Shown here: positions 25,893-33,836 of the stretch, piece after piece
Numbering within the stretch: position 1 is the first letter of the stretch
Layout of the letters: every line of letters starts with the position of its first letter
The notes under the pieces: model-generated
What the model saw: the letters and a program-made list of their open reading frames with translations, nothing else
Databases searched by the model: none
What the model was told of the DNA's origin: nothing
Assembly (NCBI GenBank): GCA_036558645.1
Contig: DATBFG010000007.1
Coordinates: 124,001 to 188,000 of the forward strand
Reading direction: 5' to 3'
Length of the DNA: 64,000 nucleotides
From: DATBFG01 sp036558645
GTDB taxonomy: Bacteria > Acidobacteriota > Terriglobia > Terriglobales > Acidobacteriaceae
Position numbers and translations under genes: made by a program

Positions 25893-26402
25893 ATGACCCT
25901 CAGCGAAGCTTTTCTACCTGAATTCGACCAGGAAATGGCCGGTACTCGCAAAACTCTTGAACGCGTGCCCGAATCTAAATTCGGCTGGAAGCCTCACGAT
26001 AAGTCCGGCACCATGATCTGGCTTGCCGGCCATCTTTCCAATTTGCCGGAATGGGCGGTTTACACCATCAAGCAAGATGCTCTGGATATGGCTCCGAACG
26101 GCGTAAAGATGGCACCACCGCCCACGCCGAAAACAGCCAAAGAATTGATGGATCAGTTCGATAAGAACGTAAAAGAAGCTCGGGCGGCAATTGCGGGCGC
26201 CAGCGATACTGATTTAGCGAAGAACTGGTCGCTCAAGATGAACGGAGAAACGCTGTTCACCATGTCCAAAGCTGCTTGCCTGCGAATGTGGGTGTTCAAT
26301 CACAATGTCCATCATCGGGCGCAGCTGGGTGTGTACCTGCGTCTCAATAACATTGCCGTTCCGGCGCTATATGGTCCATCAGCCGATGAGAGCGGAATGT
26401 AA
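25893..26402 (+). CDS. DinB/YfiT-like four-helix metal-binding protein
   Basis: 169 residues from the ATG at 25893, chosen for the GGAG seven bases upstream; the longer frame starts at 25866. The DinB_2 pattern is visible: an N-terminal helix (TLSEAFLPEFDQEMAGTRKTLERV), first metal-ligand histidine region TMIWLAGHLSNLPEW near residues 37-51, and the second HHRAQLGVYLRL near the C-terminus (NHNVHHRAQLG). DinB-like proteins bind Zn or Ni; many act as thiol (bacillithiol) transferases, others have unknown roles. A separate promoter and structured leader suggest its own control. Confidence 0.85.
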   Translation: MTLSEAFLPEFDQEMAGTRKTLERVPESKFGWKPHDKSGTMIWLAGHLSNLPEWAVYTIKQDALDMAPNGVKMAPPPTPKTAKELMDQFDKNVKEARAAIAGASDTDLAKNWSLKMNGETLFTMSKAACLRMWVFNHNVHHRAQLGVYLRLNNIAVPALYGPSADESGM

Positions 26403-26457
26403 CGGGACGCTAAAGACGGGTTGTTACAAAAGTTGAGATCGGATATCCACGAAACAA

Positions 26458-26490
26458 CCCCATCGCACCGGCAGTGTGCGATGGGGGTCT
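26458..26490 (+). terminator. Hairpin terminator candidate after the DinB-like gene
   Basis: A perfect 11-bp stem CCCCATCGCAC/GTGCGATGGGG (26458-26468 and 26476-26486) with a 7-base loop, followed by a weak GTCTT tail. It lies between convergent genes and may serve both. Confidence 0.6.
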
Positions 26491-26514
26491 TGAACCGACC
26501 CGATCCCCGGACGG

Positions 26515-26868
26515 TTAAGAGCTGTGAGCGTCGCGCCGGATAAGCGCGGAATCTACGAAATATCCCAAGCCGATCGCGAGCGGGATGATGCCGAAAGCTG
26601 TAGCAATCCAGGCATCCGGCTCGACGCGGGCGATCAGTGCGAATGTGCCAATGTAACCCGCGGCCCCGGAAACCAGCAGAATTCCGGCGCGACGCGAGCG
26701 AGCCTCCTCGGAAAGCTCAGGTGCCATAGGCACGGCGACGCCGCGGGCGATCGCGGCCAGGCGCTCTTCCGAACGCAGCTTGCGCACGCGAAAAAACGTG
26801 TACATCGCCCCGAGTGGGATCCCAAGGGTCATGACCACAGCAGCCAATCCGATGATGTTGTCGTCCAT
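26515..26868 (-). CDS. Small membrane protein, DUF6249-like
   Basis: 117 residues from the ATG at 26868, with AAGGAGAGG five bases upstream; the longer frame (to 27015) has no comparable signal. It has one N-terminal membrane segment (IIGLAAVVMTLGIPLGAMYTFF), a basic cytoplasmic-type stretch (RVRKLRSEERLAAIARGV), then two hydrophobic segments (AGILLVSGAAGYIGTFALIA and WIATAFGIIPLAIGLGYFV). The order of one membrane segment, the RSEERLAAIARG motif and two membrane segments resembles DUF6249 proteins. Function unknown. Confidence 0.7.
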   Translation of the reverse strand: MDDNIIGLAAVVMTLGIPLGAMYTFFRVRKLRSEERLAAIARGVAVPMAPELSEEARSRRAGILLVSGAAGYIGTFALIARVEPDAWIATAFGIIPLAIGLGYFVDSALIRRDAHSS

Positions 26869-27062
26869 AGCCTCTCCTTCTGGGGCGTCTTCGCCCTGGC
26901 TCTTGCTCAACTCCTGCTCGATGAAAGATACGAAGGAGGAGGATGGAAAGTTCCGGCTATGAAGACGAAGAAGGCTGGAGAGGTAGCGGTGACTTGATCC
27001 CGTAGCGGGACACACTTTTCCCTCCGCTCTGCGCTGCGGAGAAAAAGTGGATGTTTGCCGCC

Positions 27063-27359
27063 CTACTTCCCAAACGTCGCGAGGCGGCGTTTCTGGAGGT
27101 CGGTGGTGTCCAATTGTTCAGCTTCCAGGACGGCTTCCTCGGCTTCCCACTGTCCAGCCTCTACATTCGCCAGCTTCTTCAGCAGGCCTGCCGAGCAATC
27201 GGTACAACAGAAGCCATTCAGGTACTTGCGTTCTCCATCTTCGTCCTCCATGCAGTATTCGTAGGTAAAGGCCGGGGGGTGGACTATGCAGATCGTGCAG
27301 GCATCGGGAGCGTTAGAAAGAAGGGGATCGAAGGTTGCGAAGAATACACTGTCCATCAT
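27063..27359 (-). CDS. Small cysteine-rich protein, putative metal binder (98 aa)
   Basis: It starts MMDSVFFATFDPLL after a GAGGTG lying five bases upstream. Two cysteine groups, CTIC (residues 21-24) and a CCxxC cluster (NGFCCTDCSAG, near 49-53), could bind zinc or another metal. The C-terminal third is acidic and helical (QWEAEEAVLEAEQLD). No signal peptide. The composition and ribosome binding site look genuine, but I recognise no family. Confidence 0.5.
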   Translation of the reverse strand: MMDSVFFATFDPLLSNAPDACTICIVHPPAFTYEYCMEDEDGERKYLNGFCCTDCSAGLLKKLANVEAGQWEAEEAVLEAEQLDTTDLQKRRLATFGK

Positions 27360-27669
27360 GGTGCACCTCGCGATGAGAACATTCTGCTCGGATCACTACA
27401 AGCACGGCAGTGATCAGGATCACCGGCGTGGGTGAAGAACCTTGGGCGGTACGAACCAGCAAAATAAATGAGTGGGCCGTGGCCGCCAAAAATCAACCCC
27501 GTACTCAGACACGAGTTCGAATTCTTCTCTTGAAGTGGGGACAGTGACTGACACTGAATACATTGCACGACGGGAATCAAGACTAGCAATTGTGGGACAT
27601 CAAGTCAGCTTCAGCGGGCGAATGTGACCTGAACGGATCATTTTCATGCCCTAGTCCACTAGCGCCGCT
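27360..27669. other. Intergenic region, no gene seen
   Basis: A 310-base spacer between two minus-strand genes. The short frames on both strands have neither ribosome binding sites nor protein-like composition, and no repeat or strong hairpin was noticed. Confidence 0.5.
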
Positions 27670-28707
27670 TCATTTTGCTGCAAGTGGGAATTGAACAACA
27701 GCTCCGCTAACACCCACGGCAATAGTGTTTCCTTCGCCGTCGAAAACCACTGTGTTCAGGTTTAACGGCCAGGTGTGGCGCCACGATTTGTCGGTCACAT
27801 TATCCATCCATCCGGCGAAGGTTGTGCCCACAACAAATACTCGGTTCGAGTGAGAGTCGAATGCCGCAGCCGAAAAGTACGCCTGGGGCAGAACCTGAGA
27901 GAGCGTCCAAGTCTTTCCTCCGTCGGTTGTGAATGCGAGATTCTTGCTGCCTTCAGATGGAGTTTTGTAATCACCACCCGCGATCACGCCATGTGTAGCA
28001 TCGCGGAATGCGACCGAAAAGATTCCGCTTGTCGATTCGATAGCCGGCAGCGGCGACTTAGCCACAGACCAGGTCTTACCACGATCCTCGGAATGAAAGA
28101 CGCGAGCTGTGGCGCCACCGGTGACGAACCATACACTCTTCTTCCCGCTAACTGCGACGCAACTGCCGCTTGCGGCAAAGGCTCCTTCGCCTGTCACGGC
28201 TGCTGGTAGCTGGGCTGGAGCAATTTTTTTCCAATGCCGTCCGCCATCGCCGGTTGTGAATAGAACGAACTTGCCATCAACGGGATCGCCTAGAACGATG
28301 CCATGATCGCGATCCCAGAATGCCATGCAGTCGAGAAATCCCTGGTGATCGGGATTGGTTAGTTGAAGTTCCCAGTGTTTTCCGGCATCGCGGGTCTTGT
28401 AAATGCGGGATTGTTCTCCGGGACCAGCAGCGAGCAAGTAGGCGAGTGAGGGGCTGAAGGCTTCGACGTCGCGGAAATCCAAAGCCTCTGCGGAAGGAAC
28501 TTGGTCGACGGTCCACGTTTTGCCGGAATCGATCGTTCTCAGGTAACTGCCGTGAGTTCCGCTGGCCCACATGATGTTGGAGGAGACGACACTCAGACCG
28601 CGAAGCGTCTCTTTCGTGCCGCTGGTCAGAGTGATCGGCTGTTGCGGAAAGCAATGTGTAGTCAGAAACAGGAGTGCGCACGCCAGGCTTGCGAGCGTCT
28701 TGAGCAT
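27670..28707 (-). CDS. Secreted Ycf48/BNR-like beta-propeller protein
   Basis: 345 residues with a signal peptide (MLKTLASLACALLFLTTHCF). Repeated Asp-box-like motifs give a six- or seven-bladed propeller: TIDSGKTWTVD, TRDAGKHWELQ, TGDGGRHWKKI, SEDRGKTWSVA and TDGGKTWTLSQ. Ycf48/HCF136-type proteins assemble photosystem II in phototrophs, but in heterotrophs the fold is widespread and the function is unknown. The gene lies 56 bases behind the SBBP gene on the same strand, with a hairpin (28718-28748) between them that may set relative expression. Confidence 0.82.
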   Translation of the reverse strand: MLKTLASLACALLFLTTHCFPQQPITLTSGTKETLRGLSVVSSNIMWASGTHGSYLRTIDSGKTWTVDQVPSAEALDFRDVEAFSPSLAYLLAAGPGEQSRIYKTRDAGKHWELQLTNPDHQGFLDCMAFWDRDHGIVLGDPVDGKFVLFTTGDGGRHWKKIAPAQLPAAVTGEGAFAASGSCVAVSGKKSVWFVTGGATARVFHSEDRGKTWSVAKSPLPAIESTSGIFSVAFRDATHGVIAGGDYKTPSEGSKNLAFTTDGGKTWTLSQVLPQAYFSAAAFDSHSNRVFVVGTTFAGWMDNVTDKSWRHTWPLNLNTVVFDGEGNTIAVGVSGAVVQFPLAAK

Positions 28708-28717
28708 GAAGATAAAT

Positions 28718-28748
28718 CCCCGGCCGCCAAGAATAACAGCGGCCAGGG
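28718..28748 (-). promoter_or_regulatory. Hairpin between the SBBP gene and the Ycf48-like gene
   Basis: CCC-c-GGCCGC (28718-28727) pairs with GCGGCC-a-GGG (28739-28748) around an 11-base loop. Nine base pairs with one C/A mismatch. There is no U-tract on the minus strand, so it is not a classical terminator. The G-run of one arm lies close upstream of the Ycf48-like ATG and could cover its ribosome binding site. Confidence 0.45.
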
Positions 28749-28763
28749 ATCAAGAGGTGAGCT

Positions 28764-31367
28764 TTACTGAATTCTTACGTTGGTGGTCTGCTTGTTGTTG
28801 GCGGTGTTCGGATCCGGGCCAAGCGCAATAACGTTCGGCGTGTTGTGGATGATCTGCCCCGGCGTGCCCGTTGCTGTGACGACGAACGTAATCGTCCAGG
28901 TGTTTTGCCCGGGGGCGGAAGACATGACGGGTAACATGCAACGCGCCGTTCCAGTTTGTCCCGGAGGCGGATTGCAAGTGCCTGCAGACGGTGTCACGCT
29001 TACAAACGCTGTTCCTGCGGGAACCGTATCTGAAAGCTGCACGTTCACGCCGTTATCGATTCCGTTATTGGTGACCGTAATGGTGAAGGTCAAATTCTGT
29101 CCCTGTGGAACAGGATTCGGACTGGCTACCTGCGACACGGCGAGGTCCGTCGACATCGCTACTTTGCTAACGAAACCATCGCTGAAGCCGCCTGCGTAGT
29201 TAGGCTCTAAAGATGTTGGCGTCGTTGGATAGCTGGTCGAACTGGTGAAGCCGGTGATATATGCCTGCAGCTTCGAATCGACTGCCAATCCGCGCGCCGT
29301 GTCTCCGCTGGCTGACCCTAACAGGGTGGAATAACCCGAAATGCTAGTGGCGAAGCCGTCCAGCACGGTCAGGAACATATCACCGCTGGGCTGCATCGGA
29401 TTCAACATTGGGAAATCGGTAGAGGTGGTATTGCCGAAAACTACGAGATTGCATGGCGCATGGCAACTCTCCCACTTCTGACTTGTGGGGTTGAAAACCG
29501 GGTTGAATCCAATGCCGACGCCACTGGATCCCTGAGATCCTCCTAGGAACGTGGAGAAGTTCAGCCGGGTTCCATCTGAAGCGACTCGAGCTACATAAGC
29601 ACTGCTCGCTCCACCGGGATACGTCGGCTGTACTGTTCCGATTGTGGTTGGGAAGTCTGGCGAACTCGTAGTTCCAACCACGTATGCACCGAAGGTGAAC
29701 TCCACCACAATCTGGGATCCCCACTCGCGCGTGGTTGGGTCCGAACCGCCCATGTATGTCGAGTACACGAGCTTATTACCAGTGGTGTTGACCTTGGTGA
29801 CGAACGCGTCAGAAACTCCACCAGCGAATGTTTTCTGGAAGCCGCCGTTAGTGACCGGGAAGTTATCGGTCTGCGCCTCGCCGGTGATATAGGAGTTGTT
29901 ATTGCGATCCACGGTGATTGAGTTCCCAATCACAATACCCGCAGTCTTCGCGCGTACATAGGTTGAGAAGATCAGGTGCGCGCCGTCAGTGCTGAACTTG
30001 GTGACGAAAGCGCCGGTATCTCCCAGTGGATCCAAGGTCGTCTGGAATGCCCCAGTGGTAGCGAGGGTTCCAGTAGCATCCATGCCCGTAACGTAAGCAT
30101 TGTTGCTGGCCGGACTCACGAAGATACCGAGAATCTCGGTGGGCTTTCCGCCAAGACCGCCGAAGTAGGTGGAGAACTTGAGAACTGTACCGTCTCCGCT
30201 AAAACGAGTCACAAACCCGCTTCCGCCAACCCCCGCAGTACAGCCTCCACCAGTCTTTTGATAGGCCTTAGTAGTTACAGGGAAATCCGTCGAGAACGCA
30301 CGGCCCGCGATGAACGGTTCATATCCATGCTCTGCGTTGCTGACAGAGATGGCATTGCCGCGATCACCGTTACACGTTATGTCGGTCCCACCCAAGTAGG
30401 TGGAGAAAATAACAGAACCGCCATCCGGACTCATCTTCGTAAGAAATGCATTTGTCCCATTGTTAGTACCCTGAAAAGCCCCAAGAGTAGGAAAGTCGGT
30501 CGATGTTGTTACGCCTGTAACGTAGGCGTTACCTAGGTCGTCGTTTGTGATCGCATTGGCGGAATCGATCGCGGTGCCTCCGAGATAGCTCGAGTAACTC
30601 AACACGGGATCGATGACTAAGGGCAGGGTCGAGTCGTAGGCTCCGACTTCGAAACTGATGCGTCCGTCCGCAGCAACAACATAGTTGCCGGCGATTTCGC
30701 GGCGGACTCCATTCACCTGCTGGTACGCAACGGGCTTGTGCAGCTGGACAGTCGCTTTGTGCACGCCGATGACGACATCGCCTTGCTCGTTCAGTTCAAC
30801 TTTATCGCCGCCGCGAAGCTGAAAGGCGATTGCCTTGGGATCGGCTCCAGGAGCAACAACAAAGTCATACTCCAACTGGCGCTGATTGCCGTAATAAAGA
30901 AGGTTGATCCCGGGATAGACCTCGCTGTACTCAACCTTTCCATATTGCGGAATTCGCGTGCGCCACTTAGTCGGATCCTGGCCGATAAAATAGTTGCTAT
31001 ATCCAGGCAGCAGATTGCGGCCGGAAATTTTGGTTGCATCATTTGCTTGAAGCAACCGCAACCGCAGCACGCTGGAAGTGGCCTTCTCGTCCGGTATCGC
31101 GCGATGCAACGCATCTTCTTTCGGAAGCGAGCGCAGAGAGAGAACGGCCTCCGAAGGAGTCAGAAACAACGAGTAGCCCTGTCCGCGAGCGACGAAGCGT
31201 GCTTGCGCGTCAGTCTGTCCGCGATTGGGTTCGAAGAACAAAGGAAGTTGGCCAAAGGACTTCACTGCAGCAGAAGTGGCGGGCTGAGGAACATGGGTTG
31301 CAGCCAGCACCAGTTGTGTGGACACAACTAGCAGCACCAATATGGAGAAACCACGGACAAACTTCAT
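28764..31367 (-). CDS. Secreted SBBP-repeat beta-propeller protein with C-terminal DUF11 domain
   Basis: 867 residues from the ATG at 31367 (MKFVRGFSILVLLVVSTQLV signal peptide, GAGGT upstream). The N-terminal region QLPLFFEPNRGQTDAQARFVARGQGY and VEYSEVYPGINLLYYGN is the domain that usually precedes SBBP propellers. About eight SBBP-type repeats follow (YSSYLGGTAIDSANAI, FSTYLGGTDITC, FSTYFGGLG, YSTYMGGSD, FSTFLGGSQG). The C-terminus (LAVSQVASPNPVPQGQNLTFT ... DTVPAGTAFVSVTPS) is a DUF11 Ig-like module. A large adhesin or surface protein is inferred. A ribosome binding site supports the start. Confidence 0.85.
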   Translation of the reverse strand: MKFVRGFSILVLLVVSTQLVLAATHVPQPATSAAVKSFGQLPLFFEPNRGQTDAQARFVARGQGYSLFLTPSEAVLSLRSLPKEDALHRAIPDEKATSSVLRLRLLQANDATKISGRNLLPGYSNYFIGQDPTKWRTRIPQYGKVEYSEVYPGINLLYYGNQRQLEYDFVVAPGADPKAIAFQLRGGDKVELNEQGDVVIGVHKATVQLHKPVAYQQVNGVRREIAGNYVVAADGRISFEVGAYDSTLPLVIDPVLSYSSYLGGTAIDSANAITNDDLGNAYVTGVTTSTDFPTLGAFQGTNNGTNAFLTKMSPDGGSVIFSTYLGGTDITCNGDRGNAISVSNAEHGYEPFIAGRAFSTDFPVTTKAYQKTGGGCTAGVGGSGFVTRFSGDGTVLKFSTYFGGLGGKPTEILGIFVSPASNNAYVTGMDATGTLATTGAFQTTLDPLGDTGAFVTKFSTDGAHLIFSTYVRAKTAGIVIGNSITVDRNNNSYITGEAQTDNFPVTNGGFQKTFAGGVSDAFVTKVNTTGNKLVYSTYMGGSDPTTREWGSQIVVEFTFGAYVVGTTSSPDFPTTIGTVQPTYPGGASSAYVARVASDGTRLNFSTFLGGSQGSSGVGIGFNPVFNPTSQKWESCHAPCNLVVFGNTTSTDFPMLNPMQPSGDMFLTVLDGFATSISGYSTLLGSASGDTARGLAVDSKLQAYITGFTSSTSYPTTPTSLEPNYAGGFSDGFVSKVAMSTDLAVSQVASPNPVPQGQNLTFTITVTNNGIDNGVNVQLSDTVPAGTAFVSVTPSAGTCNPPPGQTGTARCMLPVMSSAPGQNTWTITFVVTATGTPGQIIHNTPNVIALGPDPNTANNKQTTNVRIQ

Positions 31368-31750
31368 AGTTACCTCACACGATTGAGAGGGGCATTTTGG
31401 GAAGGGCGGCAAGCGACAGGCCAGGCGAGTTGCCCAGCGAGCCGACGTGTGTGAACATTACTTCAGTAGCCCAAGTCCGTCAAGATGAAGAACTTTGCAC
31501 ATAATGTGGCCTCAGCTTCTCCGAGAAAGTGAGTAGTTAGTTCATCTGTAAAAGAGTCTCTTTGAATTATCAAGGACGACAACCTGAGCCCCTCCCCCCG
31601 CTCTCCAAGCAGGTCGCAATCGAAGCTCCAGATTGGGCCTCTCGTGACCATGATGCAGGCCTGAAATGTGTGCGTTACGGTGCGGCGGCGAGCCACGGAA
31701 GCTCTTCGATTGGGATGTTAAACTGCTAGTTTTATCAGGGGCCGGAGCCG
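31368..31750. other. Divergent intergenic region
   Basis: About 380 bases between the SBBP gene and the histidine kinase gene. It presumably holds both promoters, but I could not assign a clear -35/-10 pair, and no repeat or small gene was found. Confidence 0.5.
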
Positions 31751-33175
31751 ATGCGATCCTTGTCGGGCCGTTTAAAGTGGGGACTATTCCTCTTAACAAT
31801 TTTACTGCTCACCGTGGTCGCCTTCCAGGCCGATCGCGCCACCAATCTCTTCGCCGATAGTTCGCAATGGGTGTCGCACACGCATGAAGTCGAAACCGAG
31901 CTTGAAAAGATCGAGGCTGATCTTCTCGCTATCGAGTCGGGAAGGCAGGGCTACATCCTCAGCGGCAGCAGTAGCCACGAAGAGCGTTATCAAGCGGCGA
32001 AGGTGAGCATAGGGAAGCATCTTGCCAAGGTTAACGCTCTCACCATCGATAATCCGCCACAGCAGCAACGCCTAAATAAACTGGAACCACTGATCGAGCG
32101 CAGAATTGCGTTGTTAGAAGAATCTATCGCCCTGCGCAAAGAAGGAAAGCCTGACCGCTCGCGCCAAATCGAACTCACAACCGCCGGTCTCGGCGTTTAT
32201 AACGATGCCGTCTCCTTGCTCGAGGACTTGAAAAAAGAAGAGGCGCGCCTGCTTGTGGAAAGGCAACAACTCAACGGCCGCCGTTACAATACGACACGAC
32301 AGGTTCTCGCCATTGCATTCCTCGTTGTCGTCTTGTTGTTATTCGCGAACTTCCGTCAGTTGTTGATCGAACTGAAAGACAGAGAGCGTGCAGAGTCAGC
32401 CGTGAGACGGTTGAGTAGCCGCATCCTGCAGCTTCAGGATGCCGAGCGACGAAAGGTTGCTCGTGAACTCCACGACAGCATCGGCCAATATTTCGCCGGA
32501 CTGAAGATGGATTTGGGCCTGTTGCGCAACGAAAACCTTAGTGAGGAAAAGAGGCGACAAATTCTCGAGCGCTCGACCGCACTGTTGGATAAAGGCCTTG
32601 CCGAGACACGGACCCTCTCGCACCTTTTGCATCCTCCTATGCTCGACGAGATCGGTTTCGCTTCTGCGGCAAGCTGGTACGTTGAGGGCTTCAGCGAACG
32701 CAGCAAGATCGACGTGACGCTTGAGTTGCCAAATAACATGAAGCGTCTCCCTCGCGATATGGAATTAGTGTTGTTTCGTGTGCTGCAGGAAGCCCTGACG
32801 AACATACACAAGCATTCAGGTAGCGGGACTGCTCTCGTCCGATTGGACAGCACCGAAGACGCAGTGAGACTTCTGATCCAGGATCATGGAAGGGGTATTC
32901 CTCCGTTGCTGCTTCAGGAGTTTCAGCGTACGAGCAGCGGTACCGGCGTTGGTCTCGCAGGGATGCGTGAGCGCGTAATTGAGTCACGAGGCAAACTAGA
33001 AGTCCAAAGTGACGCGCAAGGGACATGTCTGCTGGTCACCATGCCGTTACCCCCCGCTGAGGAGTCCATCAGTCCCAACTCCAGCCCAGAATTCGGGCGC
33101 GGAGATTCTGACGTCAAGACAGACCGCATGGCCAAACCAGGGGATAGAAATGGCTTGATGTTGGCGCGCGCCTAG
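31751..33175 (+). CDS. Sensor histidine kinase with CHASE3 domain (NarL/DesK-type HisKA_3)
   Basis: 474 residues. It has an N-terminal membrane segment (KWGLFLLTILLLTVVAF, residues 9-25), a periplasmic CHASE3 sensor domain at about 40-180 (VETELEKIEADLLAIESGRQGYILSG), and a second membrane segment near 186-200. The HisKA_3 box has QDAERRKVARELHDSIGQYF, and the phospho-accepting residue is H241. The HATPase_c domain has the N-box VLFRVLQEALTNIHKHSG, then DHGRGIPP and GTGVGLAGMRERV. Such kinases usually pair with a LuxR-type regulator. None is adjacent; the next gene encodes a receiver-like protein without a phospho-acceptor Asp. Confidence 0.93.
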   Translation: MRSLSGRLKWGLFLLTILLLTVVAFQADRATNLFADSSQWVSHTHEVETELEKIEADLLAIESGRQGYILSGSSSHEERYQAAKVSIGKHLAKVNALTIDNPPQQQRLNKLEPLIERRIALLEESIALRKEGKPDRSRQIELTTAGLGVYNDAVSLLEDLKKEEARLLVERQQLNGRRYNTTRQVLAIAFLVVVLLLFANFRQLLIELKDRERAESAVRRLSSRILQLQDAERRKVARELHDSIGQYFAGLKMDLGLLRNENLSEEKRRQILERSTALLDKGLAETRTLSHLLHPPMLDEIGFASAASWYVEGFSERSKIDVTLELPNNMKRLPRDMELVLFRVLQEALTNIHKHSGSGTALVRLDSTEDAVRLLIQDHGRGIPPLLLQEFQRTSSGTGVGLAGMRERVIESRGKLEVQSDAQGTCLLVTMPLPPAEESISPNSSPEFGRGDSDVKTDRMAKPGDRNGLMLARA

Positions 33176-33267
33176 GCATCTTTCCACCTTTGGGCGTGGT
33201 CTTCCGTTACATTCTCGGTTTCCAGACGTGGTGTTAGCGTGACGGTGAGGAAGGTTAAGCCACCGTC

Positions 33268-33639
33268 ATGTCCAAATCATCTTTCAAACTCAAGATCTTG
33301 TACGCGGAGCTCGACGAAGAAGTATTAACGGAGCAAGCCGCCCGCATCCAGAGTGCCGGCCATGAGGTCAAGACAACAATTGGCCGCAAGGGCGTCGAAG
33401 AAGCTGTCAAGAAAGAGGCGTTTGATCTGATCGTGCTCGGGCCAACCCTTACGCGAAATGACCGCCATCATCTTCCTTACTCGGTCAAGAAGATCCGGGA
33501 AGGCTCGAAAATTCTCGTCATGCATACGGACGGTGAACGCCATCCCTACGTGGATGCGAATATCGATACCGGAAGCAGCATGGAATCACTGATTGCAAAG
33601 ATCGCGGCTGCTTTCGCTCCGGCGATGGCCACGCGGTAA
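33268..33639 (+). CDS. Degenerate receiver-domain (pseudo-response-regulator) protein
   Basis: 123 residues with the pattern of a CheY-like receiver: KILYAELDEEVLTEQAARIQSAG, then KEAFDLIVLGPTL, then GSKILVMHTDG. The acidic pocket is altered (AELDEE), the position of the phospho-acceptor Asp after DLIVL is Gly58, and the C-terminal catalytic Lys is not evident, while the Thr at the end of strand 4 (HTDG) is kept. It cannot be phosphorylated in the standard way. No DNA-binding domain follows. It sits 92 bases downstream of the kinase. Homology is by pattern only. Confidence 0.7.
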   Translation: MSKSSFKLKILYAELDEEVLTEQAARIQSAGHEVKTTIGRKGVEEAVKKEAFDLIVLGPTLTRNDRHHLPYSVKKIREGSKILVMHTDGERHPYVDANIDTGSSMESLIAKIAAAFAPAMATR

Positions 33640-33761
33640 CAAACACGCTCCGTCTCTGACCGGCTTACAAAAAGGACGCTAACAAAACGTGTCCTTTTCC
33701 TTTTTTGGAAACAACTCCACGCTCCGCACAATAACACCTGTGAAGTGACTTGGGCGTTCGT

Positions 33762-33817
33762 CTCTCATGGTGTATCTTTCCCTCCGACCCTGTAGGGGGC
33801 AGGGTACGCCATGAGAG
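33762..33817 (+). promoter_or_regulatory. Long hairpin in the leader of the DUF5916 gene
   Basis: CTCTCATGGTGTA (33762-33774) pairs with TACGCCATGAGAG (33805-33817), 13 bp with a single G-U. The pairing can be extended by two more pairs (33760-33761 with 33818-33819). Inside, CCCTG (33788-33792) and CAGGG (33800-33804) form a second stem. It lies 20 bases before the proposed GTG start and has no U-tract. I could not match it to a known riboswitch. Confidence 0.55.
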
Positions 33818-33836
33818 GCCGATTCATCTGGACAGG

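Noticed and set aside
26869..27015. N-terminal extension of the small DUF6249-like protein
   Set aside because: The added residues are low-complexity and the strong ribosome binding site lies before the inner ATG at 26868.
33762..33817. Interpretation of the hairpin as a known riboswitch
   Set aside because: I could not match the loop or conserved bases to any riboswitch class I know, so it is reported only as a hairpin.
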